Shown: positions 23,701 to 38,700, counted from the first letter of the stretch. The stretch is DNA of 64,000 nt from Diadema setosum (GCA_033980235.1 CM067072.1:19347047-19411046); one strand, 5' to 3'. Program-made: numbers and translations. Notes: generated by a model not told the origin, from the sequence alone.

Positions 23701-26700
23701 ATCTTAATTGGGTAATACATGTATACACTAAGTTTCAAGAAAATATCTTCAGGCATTGCATAGATATGGTGGAAATAGTGAAATTTTATGTATTTGACCT
23801 TGACCTTTTGACCTTTGACCACGAGCATGTGCACCCAAAAGTTGATAGGCATAAATTCACCCCCTAATACACATACATGCCAAGTTTCATTAGGATACCT
23901 CAACAGGTTTCGATAGTTACCTTGTCCACAAAATTCATTACGGACAGACAGAAGGACGGACGGACGGACAATCCGAAAACACAATGCCTCCGGCACCACT
24001 TCGTGGCAGAGGCATAAAAACTGAGTGAGTTTTTTATTCTTCTTCTCCTTCTTCTGGTTAAGTCTGCCTCCATCAATAAGCTAAAGATTCTTACAGACTG
24101 AGTTTGGCAAATAAACTGTTAATTTCTATAATTTTCATTAAAGAATGCTGTTAACAAGGCAACACCATGTTCAATATTAACAAAAGATGAATTTCACACA
24201 ACTACATAATCATAGTGGTCACACGTGCCAAATTTCAAGCCAAATTCTAAAAAGCTGAGGGAGTTAGCTGAATTCACAATATTTTTATAAGATGTTACCA
24301 TGACAACATACTATTTGACAAAAACCAAAGTTGAAATTTGCACGTCTACGTACTATAGTGGTAATATGTGATAAATTTCAAGCTAATTGCTCAAAAACTG
24401 AGGGAGTTTAATAGCTGAATCTACAATATTTTTGAATGATATTCATTAAAAATATACTGCTACCATGGCAACACATTCTTCTACAATAAAACAGATTAAG
24501 TTTGCACATCTGCATACTATAGCGGTCACATGTGCCACAATTCAAGCCAAATAATCCAAAATTGGCGAAGTTACCTAAATCCACAATATCTTTGTATGAT
24601 TTTCAAAGTATGTTGTTACCATGGCAACACAATGTTCAACAATGACAAAAGATGACGTTTGCTCATCTACTTACTTTAGCAGTCAGATGTGCCAAATTCC
24701 AAGCCAAATGCTCAAAGACTGAGGGAGTTCACTAAATCCACAATATTTTTGTAAGCTTTTTAGTTAAAAAATGCTGCCATGGTAACACATTGTTCGATAT
24801 TGACAGAAGATGTGTTTTGTACATCTACATACTGCAGCGGTCACATGTGCCAAAATTCAAGTCAAATACTAAAGAACTAAGGGAGTTAGGTCAATCCACA
24901 TATTTTTGTGTGATTGGTATAAAAAAAAACTGCTGTTGCCATGGCAACTGATTTCTAAACATGGTTTCTAAAACTCTCTAAGTGTCTTGCACAACTACAC
25001 ATTACATTGATGACGTGTGAAATTTCAGCTGAATTGCTTTAAAACTGAGAGAGAAGGTTGATCCACAACATTTTGTGTGATTTTTATGAAAATTTGCCAT
25101 TGCTATGGCAACAGGGCCATAGCAAACAACAACAACAACAAAATTATCATGCCTGTGGGCTTGAAGTTCTTAAGGCAAAGACACAATCTGTAAAACCCTA
25201 CCTTCTCAATGTTGGCCATGATAAGCATCTCCATCACCTTGATGAGGGGTTCTTCCACCCCTTTGTATGCCTCTGCCATCTGGAACAGGGCATCCTGGAC
25301 ATGCAGACGGGTGTCATCTGTCTCCTAGTACACACAAGGAGCAGCAGAAGGCTTCAGTTAGACAGACTGTAGAGAATGTTTTAGGTAGCAAATATGCACT
25401 CATGTAATTTCCTTCAAACATATGTATCTGAGAGTCCATCTGAGAGTCCATCTCTCACAAAACATTACCCTAATCAATTTACTTACTACTTGATCTCATT
25501 AGAAGATCCAGCTGAGGCACGCAGCTGGTTATTATTCATAACTCTCTGCCCCAAAAAGGAATACACACATAAAGGGTTGAAGAATTGGTCTGCTGGGTAA
25601 TTCAGCATGAAGACCAATTTTTTAACTTATGCTCTTTTTCCAAAAAAGGAACAGTAAGAGGAATAATAATTTTAAGTTATGCACCACTTTCTCTTTCGTC
25701 ATAGCTCACACATACATAATTATACATACGTGTTGCTTCAGAATGGTCTCATATTCAAGAAATGTGCAGTTTAATGTTTCCAAGTTAACATGCCTGTACA
25801 GTGACGGGGCATTAAACTGCACATTACTTGACTATGAGACCGTTCTGAAGCAAATAATTTTCACACAACAATACACATGTAGATATACATCGTCGCTGGG
25901 GTGACAAAACCTCGTATCTCAAAATTGTCAAATGTTCAGGAGAGCGAAAAAACATGGCGGCCAAAGCACTATAGTGAATGGGAAAGCCTTCTCTTTGACA
26001 TGTCATGGTGGCTTCATTTTTGGAGTAAGACAGTTAGGATTTGGCCAAGACATCACTTGACCCATTATTTGACCATTAAGCTAAAAAAATTTTTTTTTGA
26101 CATTTTTGAGATACGAGGTCTTGTCACCCCAGCGACGACATGTATAATTTACTCATAAATGAATCCCACAAGAATTTGAACAATTATTCCCCAGCATTCC
26201 CACTGATTCCCACTGATCAGTTACTAGCCATCCCCTTTAAGTAATATTTTCAAGTAATATTAACTTATCATACAATGATATCATAGTAATTATCATATAT
26301 TTCTTTTGTAAGACTGAACGTCTGTGAGCGAAATTTTGAGAACCTTTAACAGTGCAGACTGTCTCCAAAACATCATCAGAAAAATATTTAAAATGCACAA
26401 AAATGACAGATTACATAAACTTCCATTTATCTATAACTTGGTTTTCAATATTTAGCTTTATTTATATAACTTAAGGGAATACACAAGTAATAGAGCAAGT
26501 AAATTCTAAGCTGTCTGCACATCATGATCACATACCGCCTTGGAAATTATGAAACTTTTGCTTTAAGCATATCTTTTCCTCTCTATATATATACTGTATA
26601 GTACTTCACTTTTCACTATTTGAGCTGTAAGTTTGAAAGAATATGGACACTTTTGAGACAAATGTTCCCTGTTGGTCAGATTGTTTACATCATGGATGTT

Positions 26701-29700
26701 TGCTGAAATTGTCATGGACGTTCCATGGCCGGGGCCACGTTTTCAAAAGTATGTGTGGGGGGGGGGGGGGGGGGGTGGGGGGCACTTCAGACTTCTGGTG
26801 CCACTTCTGGTTTTCATCAGCTATCAAGTGGGGAAAAAAAAAAAGGTAATCAGCGCAACTTCTGCAGTTTTGTAGGGTGCCACTTCCGGGTTTCATCAGC
26901 TAACAAGCAAAAAAGAAAGAAAGAAAGAAAAAAAAGGCCTTCAGTGCAAAAAACAAAGCCTTACTGCACTCACACTTCAAGTTTTCTGTCTATTTCTTTA
27001 TAGTGCTGCTTATGCACTTTCGGGATAAAAACAGTGGGGGGGGGGCCCAAAGTGGTGAAAAGTGGTGACACCTTATGTATTCCTTTGTATGGTGCAAAAA
27101 AAAAAGGGGGGGGGGGGCGAGCCCCCCAACCACATGGTTCCGCCGGCCCTGCACTAGTTCTAGGAATGGGGTCCTGTTCCAGGACAGATAGCTACTTGAT
27201 AAAGAGTATGTAGGCTTCCTAACTTTTTTAAAATTGTGAAATCTTATTTTCAATACAAATCATTAGGAATTTGGCAACCTTCCAACATATATATTGCTCT
27301 GAGAGGGAGTACGAGGTGGATTTTTGGAGCACATATTCACTATTTGCTTGGTTTTTGGTGAATCATATGGTACAAAACTACAGACAAGTCCCAGTCTGTT
27401 CCAAACACGGTAAGTAGCTCCTTGGCTATAGCAACAAATGTAGACTGTACCTACGCCATCAAATTAAGATGGTACCCCACTCACAAATCAGTGAAGATTT
27501 TCTAATCATCACGGACATACTTTTTTTTTTCTTGGTGGTTCACAGAAAAATGCAATTTTGGTTTGTATTTTACAAGGGATGGACAGGAAATCAAAACTTA
27601 CATATTACCATGTGGCTAGATGTTACAAATGTAGTTGATTATGACTGAGAACAATATTACCAATAACGTTTAGTGGGCTACGTTGTATTATCTTTATTTA
27701 ATAGTACATGTAAATAGCGGATGCACTTCCATGAGGTAAACTGAATATAATTTTGCATAAAAGAATGTTATGTCCCATTTACATTCAGCAGACCTACAAT
27801 TTTTGCAGGATATGTCCATTAGGTAAAACACTGTTGGGAAACAAAGCAGAATTTGCAGTAGCGATAGAGACAAAAGTATGTGTATCACAGATGTTCATCT
27901 GTTTGGGACTCTGATGTTTCAATTGTTATCTGTTATTATATACGTGTTCATAGACTTTTTATATTTTTATGGTATATGTCCAAGATATGTCAGATCCAGA
28001 ACCCAGATGTCACATATTTTAAAATGTCACATCATTGGTTTGAATAACATAAATTATTGTGAAAATAGCATTTTTATCACATTTTGACGTTTTAAATCCT
28101 TGTCAGATACAAAACATCAGTCAAAAGTATACCAACCCATACATTTCCTGAAAGGAAATTTAGCAGGCTTTCATATGAAACAAAAGAAACTGGTTTCTAA
28201 GATCATGTACATGTAGGAGTGTTCTGAGGAAAAGATTGTGATGGGGTGTGAAGATTAGCAATTGTACATCGTTCAAAATTCTCACCCACATATACATGTA
28301 TGTGGTATCACTGGTTTTCTGCCCAGAGCTTTTGAGCTCGAAGAGAGAGACAAGGGTAACAATGATGTATAGGTACAAATATTTCTGTCATATGTTTTGC
28401 AATTATAATGCTTCTTTGTAACACATACTGTACTTTGCACCCCTACATGTAGTAACTTCTGTGCGTCATAAATGTGCATTGCATTTGTTAGGACGCAATT
28501 GAAAAAAACAAAAAACCCCTGTTTTTAACATATGATTAGAATAGTAATCACAAAGCAAGTCATGTCATTAACATGGCAGAGCACTGTACATAACAATTTA
28601 TTAAATATCAACCTTACACAGTTACATTCACCCTTGTCTCTTTGTACTCTTTCATTCTCTCTCTCTCTCTCTCTTTCTTTGTCTGTTATAATTAAATGCG
28701 TATATAAAATTTGCATATGGATTTCATTACAGCATATATTTGTACACATATTTAACAGAATTTTGGTAAAACAAAGAATGAGTTTTATGTCCGGAATCAT
28801 CACTGAGGTCTCAAAAAACAAACAAAACAAAACAGAAATCTGCTTAAAAGAACCATGGCACAGTTCTTATCATATTGATGCCATTTGGAAAGTGATGGAT
28901 AAAGATATAACTAGAAATGTCACTATGGCAACTGGTGTATCTCCGCCATAATGCATGATTCTCCTTATACAATTTTGTAGGTCTATAGTACATGTGGACA
29001 ATGTGTGATTACATGTTCACAAAATTGGCAAAATATCAAAATGACATGTTTGTCAAAAATGTGTTGAATGTTCACCTTCCTTGACTTAGGTTTAATTGGA
29101 TGAATGAGAGAGCATGTATTTGGGGATTTTAGGACTTTTACTTGACTTTGACCCTTTCATAAGTTTATGCATTGTGTAATTTTCAAGGTACAGAGAAAAA
29201 GTGCAATTTCTGTATTGAATAGTAAATTGTTACCATTTTCATCTGGCCTTTGACCCTAAAATTCATAAGCAAATCATTGTCAGTTAGAACATGCATAAAT
29301 AACATGCATAAAGTTTCAAGATAACTTGAGCCACTTCTGAGATACAGAGGAAGAAGTTAAGTGCAGTACTTTCACTTGATCTTTGACCTTTTGACCTTTA
29401 ACCTTTTTGGAAAAAAAAAAAGAGAAAAACTTTCCCGAGAATCTCTATTGGGTTAAACATGCACACACCAAGTTTAAAAGAAAATGATCCTCCAGGCATT
29501 GCATAAATATGAGGGATATAGTAAAACTTTGAAGTGTTACCCTTGACCTTTGACCCCTGACCTTTGACCCATGAACCCGAAAATCCTCAGATAATCACTG
29601 CCAGTCAGTACATGCATATATACTATGTTCCATGAAGATACCTTGAACCATTTCCAAGATATGGAGAAAAAAAGTGTAATTTTAACATTTTTACTTGACC

Positions 29701-32700
29701 TTTGACCTCATGACCCAAAACTTTCACCAGAGAATCTTAATTGGATAATACATGTTTCAATAAAATATCTTCAGGCATTGCATAGATATGGGGGAAATAG
29801 TGAAATTTTGAGCATTTGACCTTGACCTTTTGACCTTAAGCATGTGCACCCAAAAGTTGATAGGCACAACTTCACCCCCTAATAAACATACATGCCAAGT
29901 TCCATGAGGATACCTCAAAAGTTTTTTAGTAACACTGTCCACAAAATTCATTACGGATGGACGGAAGGATGGATAGAAGGACGGACAACCCGAAAACTTA
30001 ATGCCTCTGGTACCACTTCGTGGCGGAGGCATAAAAATGTGTTCCACTATAATAGAAATTTGTATGCATGTATTGATGGAAATCACAAAAAACAAATACT
30101 GAATACGCACTGCTTGCCACCCAGAATAACTGAATACACATGAACCTCAGGGATTGACAATCCCCTGACAATTTCAACCTTGATGCAACCTTCCCGTGGA
30201 TCCCCTAAAGGGCATGTCATTAACTGTACATTTCCAACTATCTTTTTTGGGAGACCACAAAACAAAATTGTCTCATTCTCTCCCCTTAAGGGTATTTGAG
30301 CATAATACAACTGAACTGTTTAACTGGATAGAGAGATGATGACTGAAATTTGATGTGTGCTGTTTCTTTGCTCTAAACCACCACCATTACCATCACATCA
30401 ATGTAGCCAACATTACCTGATAACAGGTATGATTCAAGAATTATATCCATGCCAATATAAGGAAGAGGTGAAACAAATTAACTACCCAAATGATCACGTA
30501 CAATTTGCAATGTCACACTTTAACAACCGTACAAACCTTGCAGACTGCTTCAAAAAACTGCTGAAGTAAGCCCAAGTCTTTGGTGAACAAATGAGGCAGT
30601 CTCCTACATTAGGACACAAAATAGGAAAATTATCCTGTATCACTATTGTAGGGTAATTATGTATTTTCATGCATTTGTGAAAAAAAATTTAGTGGCTTCA
30701 TTTGACTGCCCTAAAACTAACATTTGACATGTGGGAAAACCTGAGATACAATAATACTGACAAGAAGATCTTTTATACCCCACATTCAGGGGAGGGGGTT
30801 GAATGAGTGCATCCTAGGAATGACTACTGTGAGAAGGAGAAAAAATAAATAAATGAAAGTTAAGTCCTGAAAAGGTTCCTGTGAAAGAAAGGGAATGCGA
30901 GAGAATATAAGTTAAAGGGTAGTCCTAAGGGGGGAGAAAGCACTTAGAAATAGCCTGTAAAGAAACTGCAAAATTGTGTGGTCCTGAAAAGGACCATTGG
31001 GTTGTAAGGAAGCAAGAAATAAAGAAGGAAAGAGATAAGTTGAGGAAAAACAGACTATAGTATATTGTATAAGAGAAAGAAAGAAGTGGACTGATAAGGA
31101 CTGAGTAAGAGTACTTGTCAAGATAGAGCAAGAGTACTAGTAATAAGAATAAACAAGATCCTTGAAGAACTTGACACTTGGGGCATGTGTAACCACTCAA
31201 CCCTTGCCCATCCCTTTCTTCGTCTCAGTCCCCCTTTTCTTTCCTTTCTTTTACTCTATAGTCTCATCTCTCCTCGACTTAGTTCTTTCCTTCCCGATTT
31301 ATTCCTCCTTTGGTCATTTTTATTCCGCATTCCATAGTCAACATTGTTCACTGACTTCGTTTCTCTTTCTTAGTTTCGTGAAACTACACCTCTCTCTCCT
31401 GTCTCCATGATTTTCCAACTTTCAACTTCTCCCTCTCCCCTTCCTTTCTATTTCATCTTTCTCCTCCCAATGATTTCCACTGCTGCCCCCTCCACCCCCA
31501 CTTTTTGCTATTTGCATGTTTCTTCAATCTGTGCCCATATATGCAAGAAAATGGAAATGTTGTGTACAGAGAGAATCGAGAGCTGCTCAACACCAACATC
31601 ACACAGAACTAATTGTCTTACTCTCCTAACTTTCACAGTACATAATTTTTGAAGTGTCTGATATTTTCCCAAAATTTTCCATGATTTACAATGTACTTGA
31701 ACTGTAATTTTTTTATACATAGCAACATAATATCAAAATGGAATTTCCCTTTCAGTGCAAAAGTGCTATTGATATTCTCTGAATATCAATCGACTGGTAT
31801 TGATGGGTAGGTTGTGACTTTCGCTAATGGTGGATGTACTGCCAGAATATAATCAAGCGTATACAGTTGGATACACATGTAGGTAGAAAAATGTCAAAAC
31901 ACAATTGTGGGTAGCATGGCAATTTATGTTGTTGTTCAGCTGAGACTCAATTTTCTTTCATATATTTATACACTTGTCTTGGTTTTCATCAAAGGATTTA
32001 CAGGGACCACAAATAAAGAACATACCTGGAGAGTTTCCCCACTGCTATATATGCTAGGCTTCTGAGCTTGGCATCCTGAAAATGAATGAACAGGAGATAA
32101 GTTAGTGAGTGGGATTACACCTGGCGAAGCATATATGCACACTGTTTGCAGACTAAAAGCACCTTTAATTAAATGTAAGAGATGTAAACCAAGACAAACT
32201 ATGCGACTCATATACAATACATTATACAGAAATAATATGATTCTGCTGCATTTGATATATGTCACAACCCAACAAAAAATTTGGATTACTACTAGATGTA
32301 AACAAACCTGAAAGCAAGAGATCACATGGGGTACGAGTTTTTCTTTAATTTGTCTCCCTTAGTACAAATGAAATTTGTAAGATTGCATTTCTACAGAGGG
32401 AGACAAATGGAAGAAAAACTCATACCCCAGGAATATACCTGTTATAATAACCCTTTCTAAGAAGTTTGTTGCAACTCAAATGACAAATGCACAAAATTTA
32501 GTACCATGGAATTCATGTTTACACTATTAATATGTGAACACTAGCCCCTGTAAGCACCGTTTCCCAATCTACTTCATGTGATTTGCATAGATGCCTACAG
32601 CTATATGGCGATCAACAGATTGAAAGGTTGATGCTTGTTTTGTCCTATCTTTATACAGTTATTTAATTTGAGGTAACCAAACATCTATTTCACCCCAGAA

Positions 32701-35700
32701 GACTCCCCATAACCTCAAAGGTTGGTCTAACTGTATGTTTATTGACTCAAAGGGGAATGAAACCCAAATATACATGTACCTTTGTATATATGTAAATTGA
32801 GTGAGTGCAGCAACATCAGTAGAACACATCAGTAACAAACCAGTACAATAAGTATTAAAAAAAATCTATATAAATAAATCAATAAAAATTGCTCAGGAAT
32901 GAACACTCCACATGATCAGATCAAATCTCAAGTCAAATGCTCAAAAACTAAGAGATTGAGTAAAATCCACTGGTAATTTGTATAATTTTCATTTTTTTTT
33001 CAATGCTGTTACAATGGCAACACATTTTTCGACATTGACAAAAGATGAAGTTTGCACATCTTCATAGTACAGTAGTCACATAACTGAGATATATTGTATG
33101 ATGATGCAAATTTATTCCACACCTCCTGGAGAGTTTTCAGTGTTTGAAAAAGATGAGTTTTGTGAAATGCTCTCATCAGCTCCGAGCCCATTAAGCAAAG
33201 TTAATTACAGCAGAAATATAAACATCATATAAAATGTAAAAAAAAAAAAAAAAATATGGTACATCTAAAACTCTCTGTCTCCTATATTATATACTCACAC
33301 TTGTTGTTTCTGCTATCAGCTTCACCATCCCAGACAAGAGAATTGGGCCCATAGGCTGCAAACGGGCATCACTGCATGCAGAACACAGATGATGGACAAA
33401 CTGTACTGCCATTGATTTGAGCTTGTTGTGAGGGTTGGCTCCATACAGACAGTCAAAGATGACCTTGACAGGAAGCAAACAATAAACAACTGTTGAAATA
33501 ACAGGTGTTAACATGAATATTTTACACTTGACTCAACAATTTTGAATAAATATACATGCATCAAGTATGAAAACAAAGAGGATATCATTAGTGTGGCATA
33601 GGTGGGTAATACATTTTTTTTTTTCCACGTCTCAATTGTGACACTGCATAACAGAACCTGGGAGGCTGATTTTTTGTGTGGCATCCAGTCACGGCTGGAT
33701 GAAAAGACTAAGTAAGCTTGTGATGTCACATGAGTACAACGATATAAAGAAAGAATAAAGAAAATTTAACCTATTTCCATTTTTCTCGCATAACGAAACA
33801 ACACTCGACTTCTCTCTTTCAGAAGGCAGGGGGAATAATATTACCCTTAACATACGTCAGTAGCAAGTCGAAGAAATGTGCACTTTATTCAAAAAGTAAA
33901 GTTTTGTGAAATTCTCTTTTTATTTTCCTTATATAGTTGTACGCATGTGACATCATACACTGTAGTAGTCTTCTCATCCAGCAGTGACTTCGCAAATACT
34001 TAAAATATTCATAACTTTTGAACGGATTGTCCGATTTTCCTCAAACTTTCACTGATGTGTTCTACTAATATTGCTGCATTCTCTCAATCCTAATGTATAT
34101 GAAGGTGGACTTGTCCTTTAATTTGAGAAAGAAACGAAGTTCATATAATCTGATGGTTTGTTAATCCCCAATTAAACGGAAGCCTTCTGATTATTAAAGC
34201 AGGAGAAACTGCACTACACATAGTCAGCTTTCTAGCTTAATTCTGTGAAAAGCAAGTGTAGAAAAAAAGGAATGCACAGATAATCAAAACTTACCTGAAT
34301 GCAGGCTGGAAACTGGTCTGCTGCCAGCCTGGATCTAAGGAGATATGGGAATAACTTGAGCCTGGTTCTGGTACTGACTGGTGCCCGTTTTTCTTCTGGC
34401 TTTGGAGTGGGCTGTGCAATGAATACAAGAAAGGAGTGGTACATTGAGGATTTCTAACTTGAGAAACAATGCCTAGTACACAGTGTTCTAGTGGACAGAG
34501 ACTCAATTTCAATACTGTCACATCTGTCTCCGCAATCATCCATCTGCTTTATGTGACATATAGTGGAAAGTATATGTTACAGTAACTGTCATTACAGTAA
34601 TCATCAAATGAACTCTTGACATCACACTCAAAGTCAAATAGTACATAAATGCCAGAATTTGACATTTTGATGGTTTACCAAAGAAAGTCGAAGTGCAGCA
34701 AAAAAACACAGTGCATAGATTACAACATTCACATAGACTACAGGCATGATGATCGACTGCATCATACTCATGCAGTGATTTGTGCACCCATAATGATACA
34801 ATTGTATCACTAATTTTGGATCCCCCCCCCCTCGAAGCTACCTGTCAAAATTTTACAATCCTGTATTCCATAAGAGTGATTTGTATGAACAATTTATACT
34901 CATTACCACCAACAGTATCTATGCTATAAGACTGAATTGTGTTACTCACAATTGATCCACTGTAAGATAAAGGCGTAGAATATTAGTTCTGACACTGACT
35001 TTGAATCTCACCTCACACTTGCAGCTCACCTCTCTTCCAAGCTCCTGAGAAATTTACAAATTCTTGTCATCTCTTTCATACTCCTGGGATATTTACACAT
35101 ATATTCAGCAATTGCCATGTAAGCGTTTCACTCACCTGACCTTTCACTGCCACACTGCCTTGGAATAAGGCAAAGAGACGCCTTACCACATGTGCATCAT
35201 TCCAGTCAATGCCACTTTAGATATCAACAAAAGAATTGAGGAAAAAACAAAACATAAACAGAATGTTAGGATACTCTCACACAGAAATTTAGGACACTTG
35301 TTTTTATCAAAGTCAAACAAAATATTGGGGAAAAAATGTTTCAAAATCTTGTGTGCAGTAAGAGTAGTGGATAAATGGTGAGTTCTGACATTTGACAGAA
35401 TACATAACAAATTATGACCCTATTAACATAAGAATGCTACATGCCAAGTTCGGTGAAAATCTTTCATGGTGTTTTAAAGAAATGATGAAAAATGGAAAGT
35501 TTATGCACAACACACACCGGATGGTGAATGATCCCAATAACTCACTAGGGCCTTTAGCTAAGGTGAGCTATAAAGTAGAAGCACACTTTTCACTTCAGTG
35601 TAAGAGGGTGTCAAAAACACAAACATGCTTGGAAAAAACAAGACACATTCTATAATCAAACCAAAGATGTCCATTTTTTTTTTCTTTTTCATCAATTTGC

Positions 35701-38700
35701 AAGAAAACCTTGCCACCAAAGTTTAATACAATTTTTAATGCTACTCATTAAAAAGGGACTGCAATTATAAAAGAAATTTCAAACTATTTCAATTTTTTGA
35801 AGGATAAAAGCTTACCCTCTAGTATAAAACATTTGTGTTCCTCTATATATGCAATAATGATGAAATAACATGACAAACATAGAGCAGTTTGAGAGCACTT
35901 CCTTGCAAAAATCAGAAAAACAGTTTCCGATCTAATTAATGGTAATGATATGCAGAAGTCACAAGGAAACAGCACAGCTTGCATGCATCGACCGAGCTAC
36001 ATGTGTACAGCTTTCCAAGCAAAATCACTCGTAAAAGATGTTACTCGGATGATTAATTTTTGCAAATTAATGCAGTTTTAATGTGATATGTTTTAATTTC
36101 TACAGTTGGTTTAGGGAATTATTATTTTGGAAAGGTACCACCATGCCAGTTTCATATGTTGTTGGCAGATAAACTAGGAACAAGGACAAAAATTCAAATG
36201 TGTTCTGGCTGACTTTTTTTCCAATGACACTGAAAATTTAAACCACTCCTGCAAAAGTTTGGCCTTTCTATTGTGAATATGAAAATGATACTTAACAGCA
36301 AACGTCCCAGTTAAGCAAAAGCTCAGGCTCGTTTTACAGAGCTTTGAAAATCGTAAGCAATTGCTAGCAGGAACAAGCAAAAGGTCAATTTTATGCATAA
36401 GTTTTTAAGCAAATGCTTGGTCTCTAAGCAAGTGCTTGTGTTTGCTTGCAAAAGCTTTTGCTCGCAAGCAGTTGCTTGTTTTTATGCATACAGATTCAAG
36501 CAAAAGGCCAGCACAAGCAATTGCAAGTTTTTATGCATCTGGCCCATTGTTTAGACACCCCTTAATGAACGCCACAAACTGATCTGACAGCAAAGTTCAT
36601 GAGACTGAAATGACACCAGGCTGAGAGCATGTTGTTTCGCTGCAGCATTGATACAAACATACCGTATAGACATAGTGCAGGGAGGTGACATTGCCAGCAG
36701 TGATTTTGTCGGCTTTTTCTTATCTCCCTGACTTTGATACTATCATCACAGTCCTCAGCGAGTGAATTCTCAAAATCAAACTCAGTCTAATTGTACATGA
36801 ATGTCAGAATTGGACATTCTGATGGGTCAAATGAGAAAGCTGTAGCCAAGAAACACAGCGCAGATACACCACTTGCATAGTATAACAATACAAGTGTAAC
36901 TATAAATATTTTGTAATAAATTATATTGATAATCTGTTTCAGGAGACATTTCCCTTTGCTCTGACACCCGTTTTCATCTGATTTTCATAAGTTTTGCTTC
37001 TTGTTCCAATGGCTTTAATTGGTCACATAAAATGTGCAAGATTTCAAGTCAAATGCTACAAAACTGAAGGAGTTAGCTTGATCAACAATAATTTTGTGTG
37101 CCTATTATAACCCCCCCCCAAAAAAAAAAAAATGTTTCCATGGCAATGCACTGTTTCTTTTGACAAAGGATTTGTTTAGCATGCTTTGATATCTAAAAAC
37201 TATAAGGTCACATATGCTGTCACTAAAATGCTTAAAAACTGAGGGAGTTAAAGCAATCCACATTTTTTTTGTGTATGATTTTTATTGAAAAAATATTGTT
37301 ACCATAGATACAGTACACATTGTTCGACACTGAGGAAATATCAAGTTTGCACAACTAAATACTATAGTGGTCACATGCACCAAATTTCAAGTCAAATCCT
37401 AAAAAAACTGAGAGTCTAATTGAATCCACAATATTTATTGATTTTTTGAAAGAAAAATGTTGTCACCATGGCAACAAATTGGTAAACATTGATAAAAGAT
37501 ATGTTTTGCACACCTAAAAAATCATTTTGCACACCTAAAAAATCATTTTGGTCACATGTGCCAAATCTCAAGTCATATGTTCCAAAACTTAGGGAATTAG
37601 CTAATTAGTACAATGTTCATGGTGGGACACTCACTCCTTGTGGTCACACTGGAGTTACTGAGGATTATTAGATTAAGGAAAATAATAAAATCAAACCATA
37701 GTGCTAAGCTTGATTTCTAAAGGTAATCAATTGCGTAAAGCAGGGGTGGATCCAGGAATTCCGTAAGGGGGGTGGGGGGAGGCGCATGTGTCCCCTCCAT
37801 TATTTCTTTTTATTTGTGACCAGCTACAACAAAAGGATCCTAAAGTTGCTGACGGCTGAGCAGGGAATATCGAGTTTGAAGTCAGATAATCAAAATCGGT
37901 CAAAACAATCAGATTTCTGTTTTTGGCATTATTTTGTAGTCCGATGTATTGTCTATCATCTGCCGAAATTTCGAAGCTAAATAATCAAAGGAAAGGCAAG
38001 AACATAGCGTTTTTCTGGCCCATGATTTTCCGACTTTCAATGGAAAAGAAATGTGTCTGAAGATTTGAATTCAGCGCCGCAGCAAGACTCCTCCCCTATC
38101 AACGATTCAGTGATCTTGTTGGTCTGTGGGTGGTATCCTGGTTACTGATTGGACGTGCGTAGACCGCTGGCGCTATTAAAGCTTGATTGAACATGCCAGG
38201 GGTATACCTTCTATTGTCCAGCGGTGAAAACTGTCTTGCCTCCCCTTGATCATGATAGCATTGGAAGGAAAGGTGGTTTTATCGAAATGCTGATTTCTTT
38301 AACCACTCAACATTTGCTAATAAAATCATTGATACATGTATCTCCGCAACTGAGTACTTTTATGAGTCGTGTTATATATGAAATTAAAGTGGAAGAGTAT
38401 GGGAATAATGTCATGTCATTTTCAGAAAATCGACCTCCTGCGACTTTCGGATCCTTTTGTTGTAGCGGGTCACATTTCTTTTGTAAAAAAAATAAAAAAT
38501 AAAGGGGGGAGGGGCATGCCCGGTGTACCCACCCCCCCGATCTGCCACTGTAAAGGCACATTCTATCTCAATCTAGCGCTACAGCTGTACTTACATTGTA
38601 CAATGTAGTAATAGGCTAGCTGTCATAGAATGTGTATGTTGTTTCTAGCTACAAGTATTAGTGTGTACGGAGCTATCGCCAACGGAAACTCAAATAGTTG

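Larger units (their letters stand above)
21857..24020 (+). repeat. family A repeat, outer copy (21857-22358 plus 23377-24020)
   Basis: It starts ACTAGAAATGTTGCTATGGCGAC. After its first modules it is interrupted in an A-rich run at about 22358 and resumes at CTTTCCAGAGAATCTCTATT (23377). It ends with a GACGGACGG tract, GCCTCCGGCACC, the GGCAGAGGCAT hairpin and AAAAA. The uninterrupted sequence is seen in the copies at 11688 and 28910. Confidence 0.85.

Noticed and set aside
33113..33190. Minus-strand frame [20 protein letters not shown] as an extra ECM29 exon
   Set aside because: It loosely resembles the RLPHLFTKD block, but the true block is exon k at 30537-30603. Exons i and j join directly in phase and in family order, leaving no room for it, and it partly overlaps a satellite unit.
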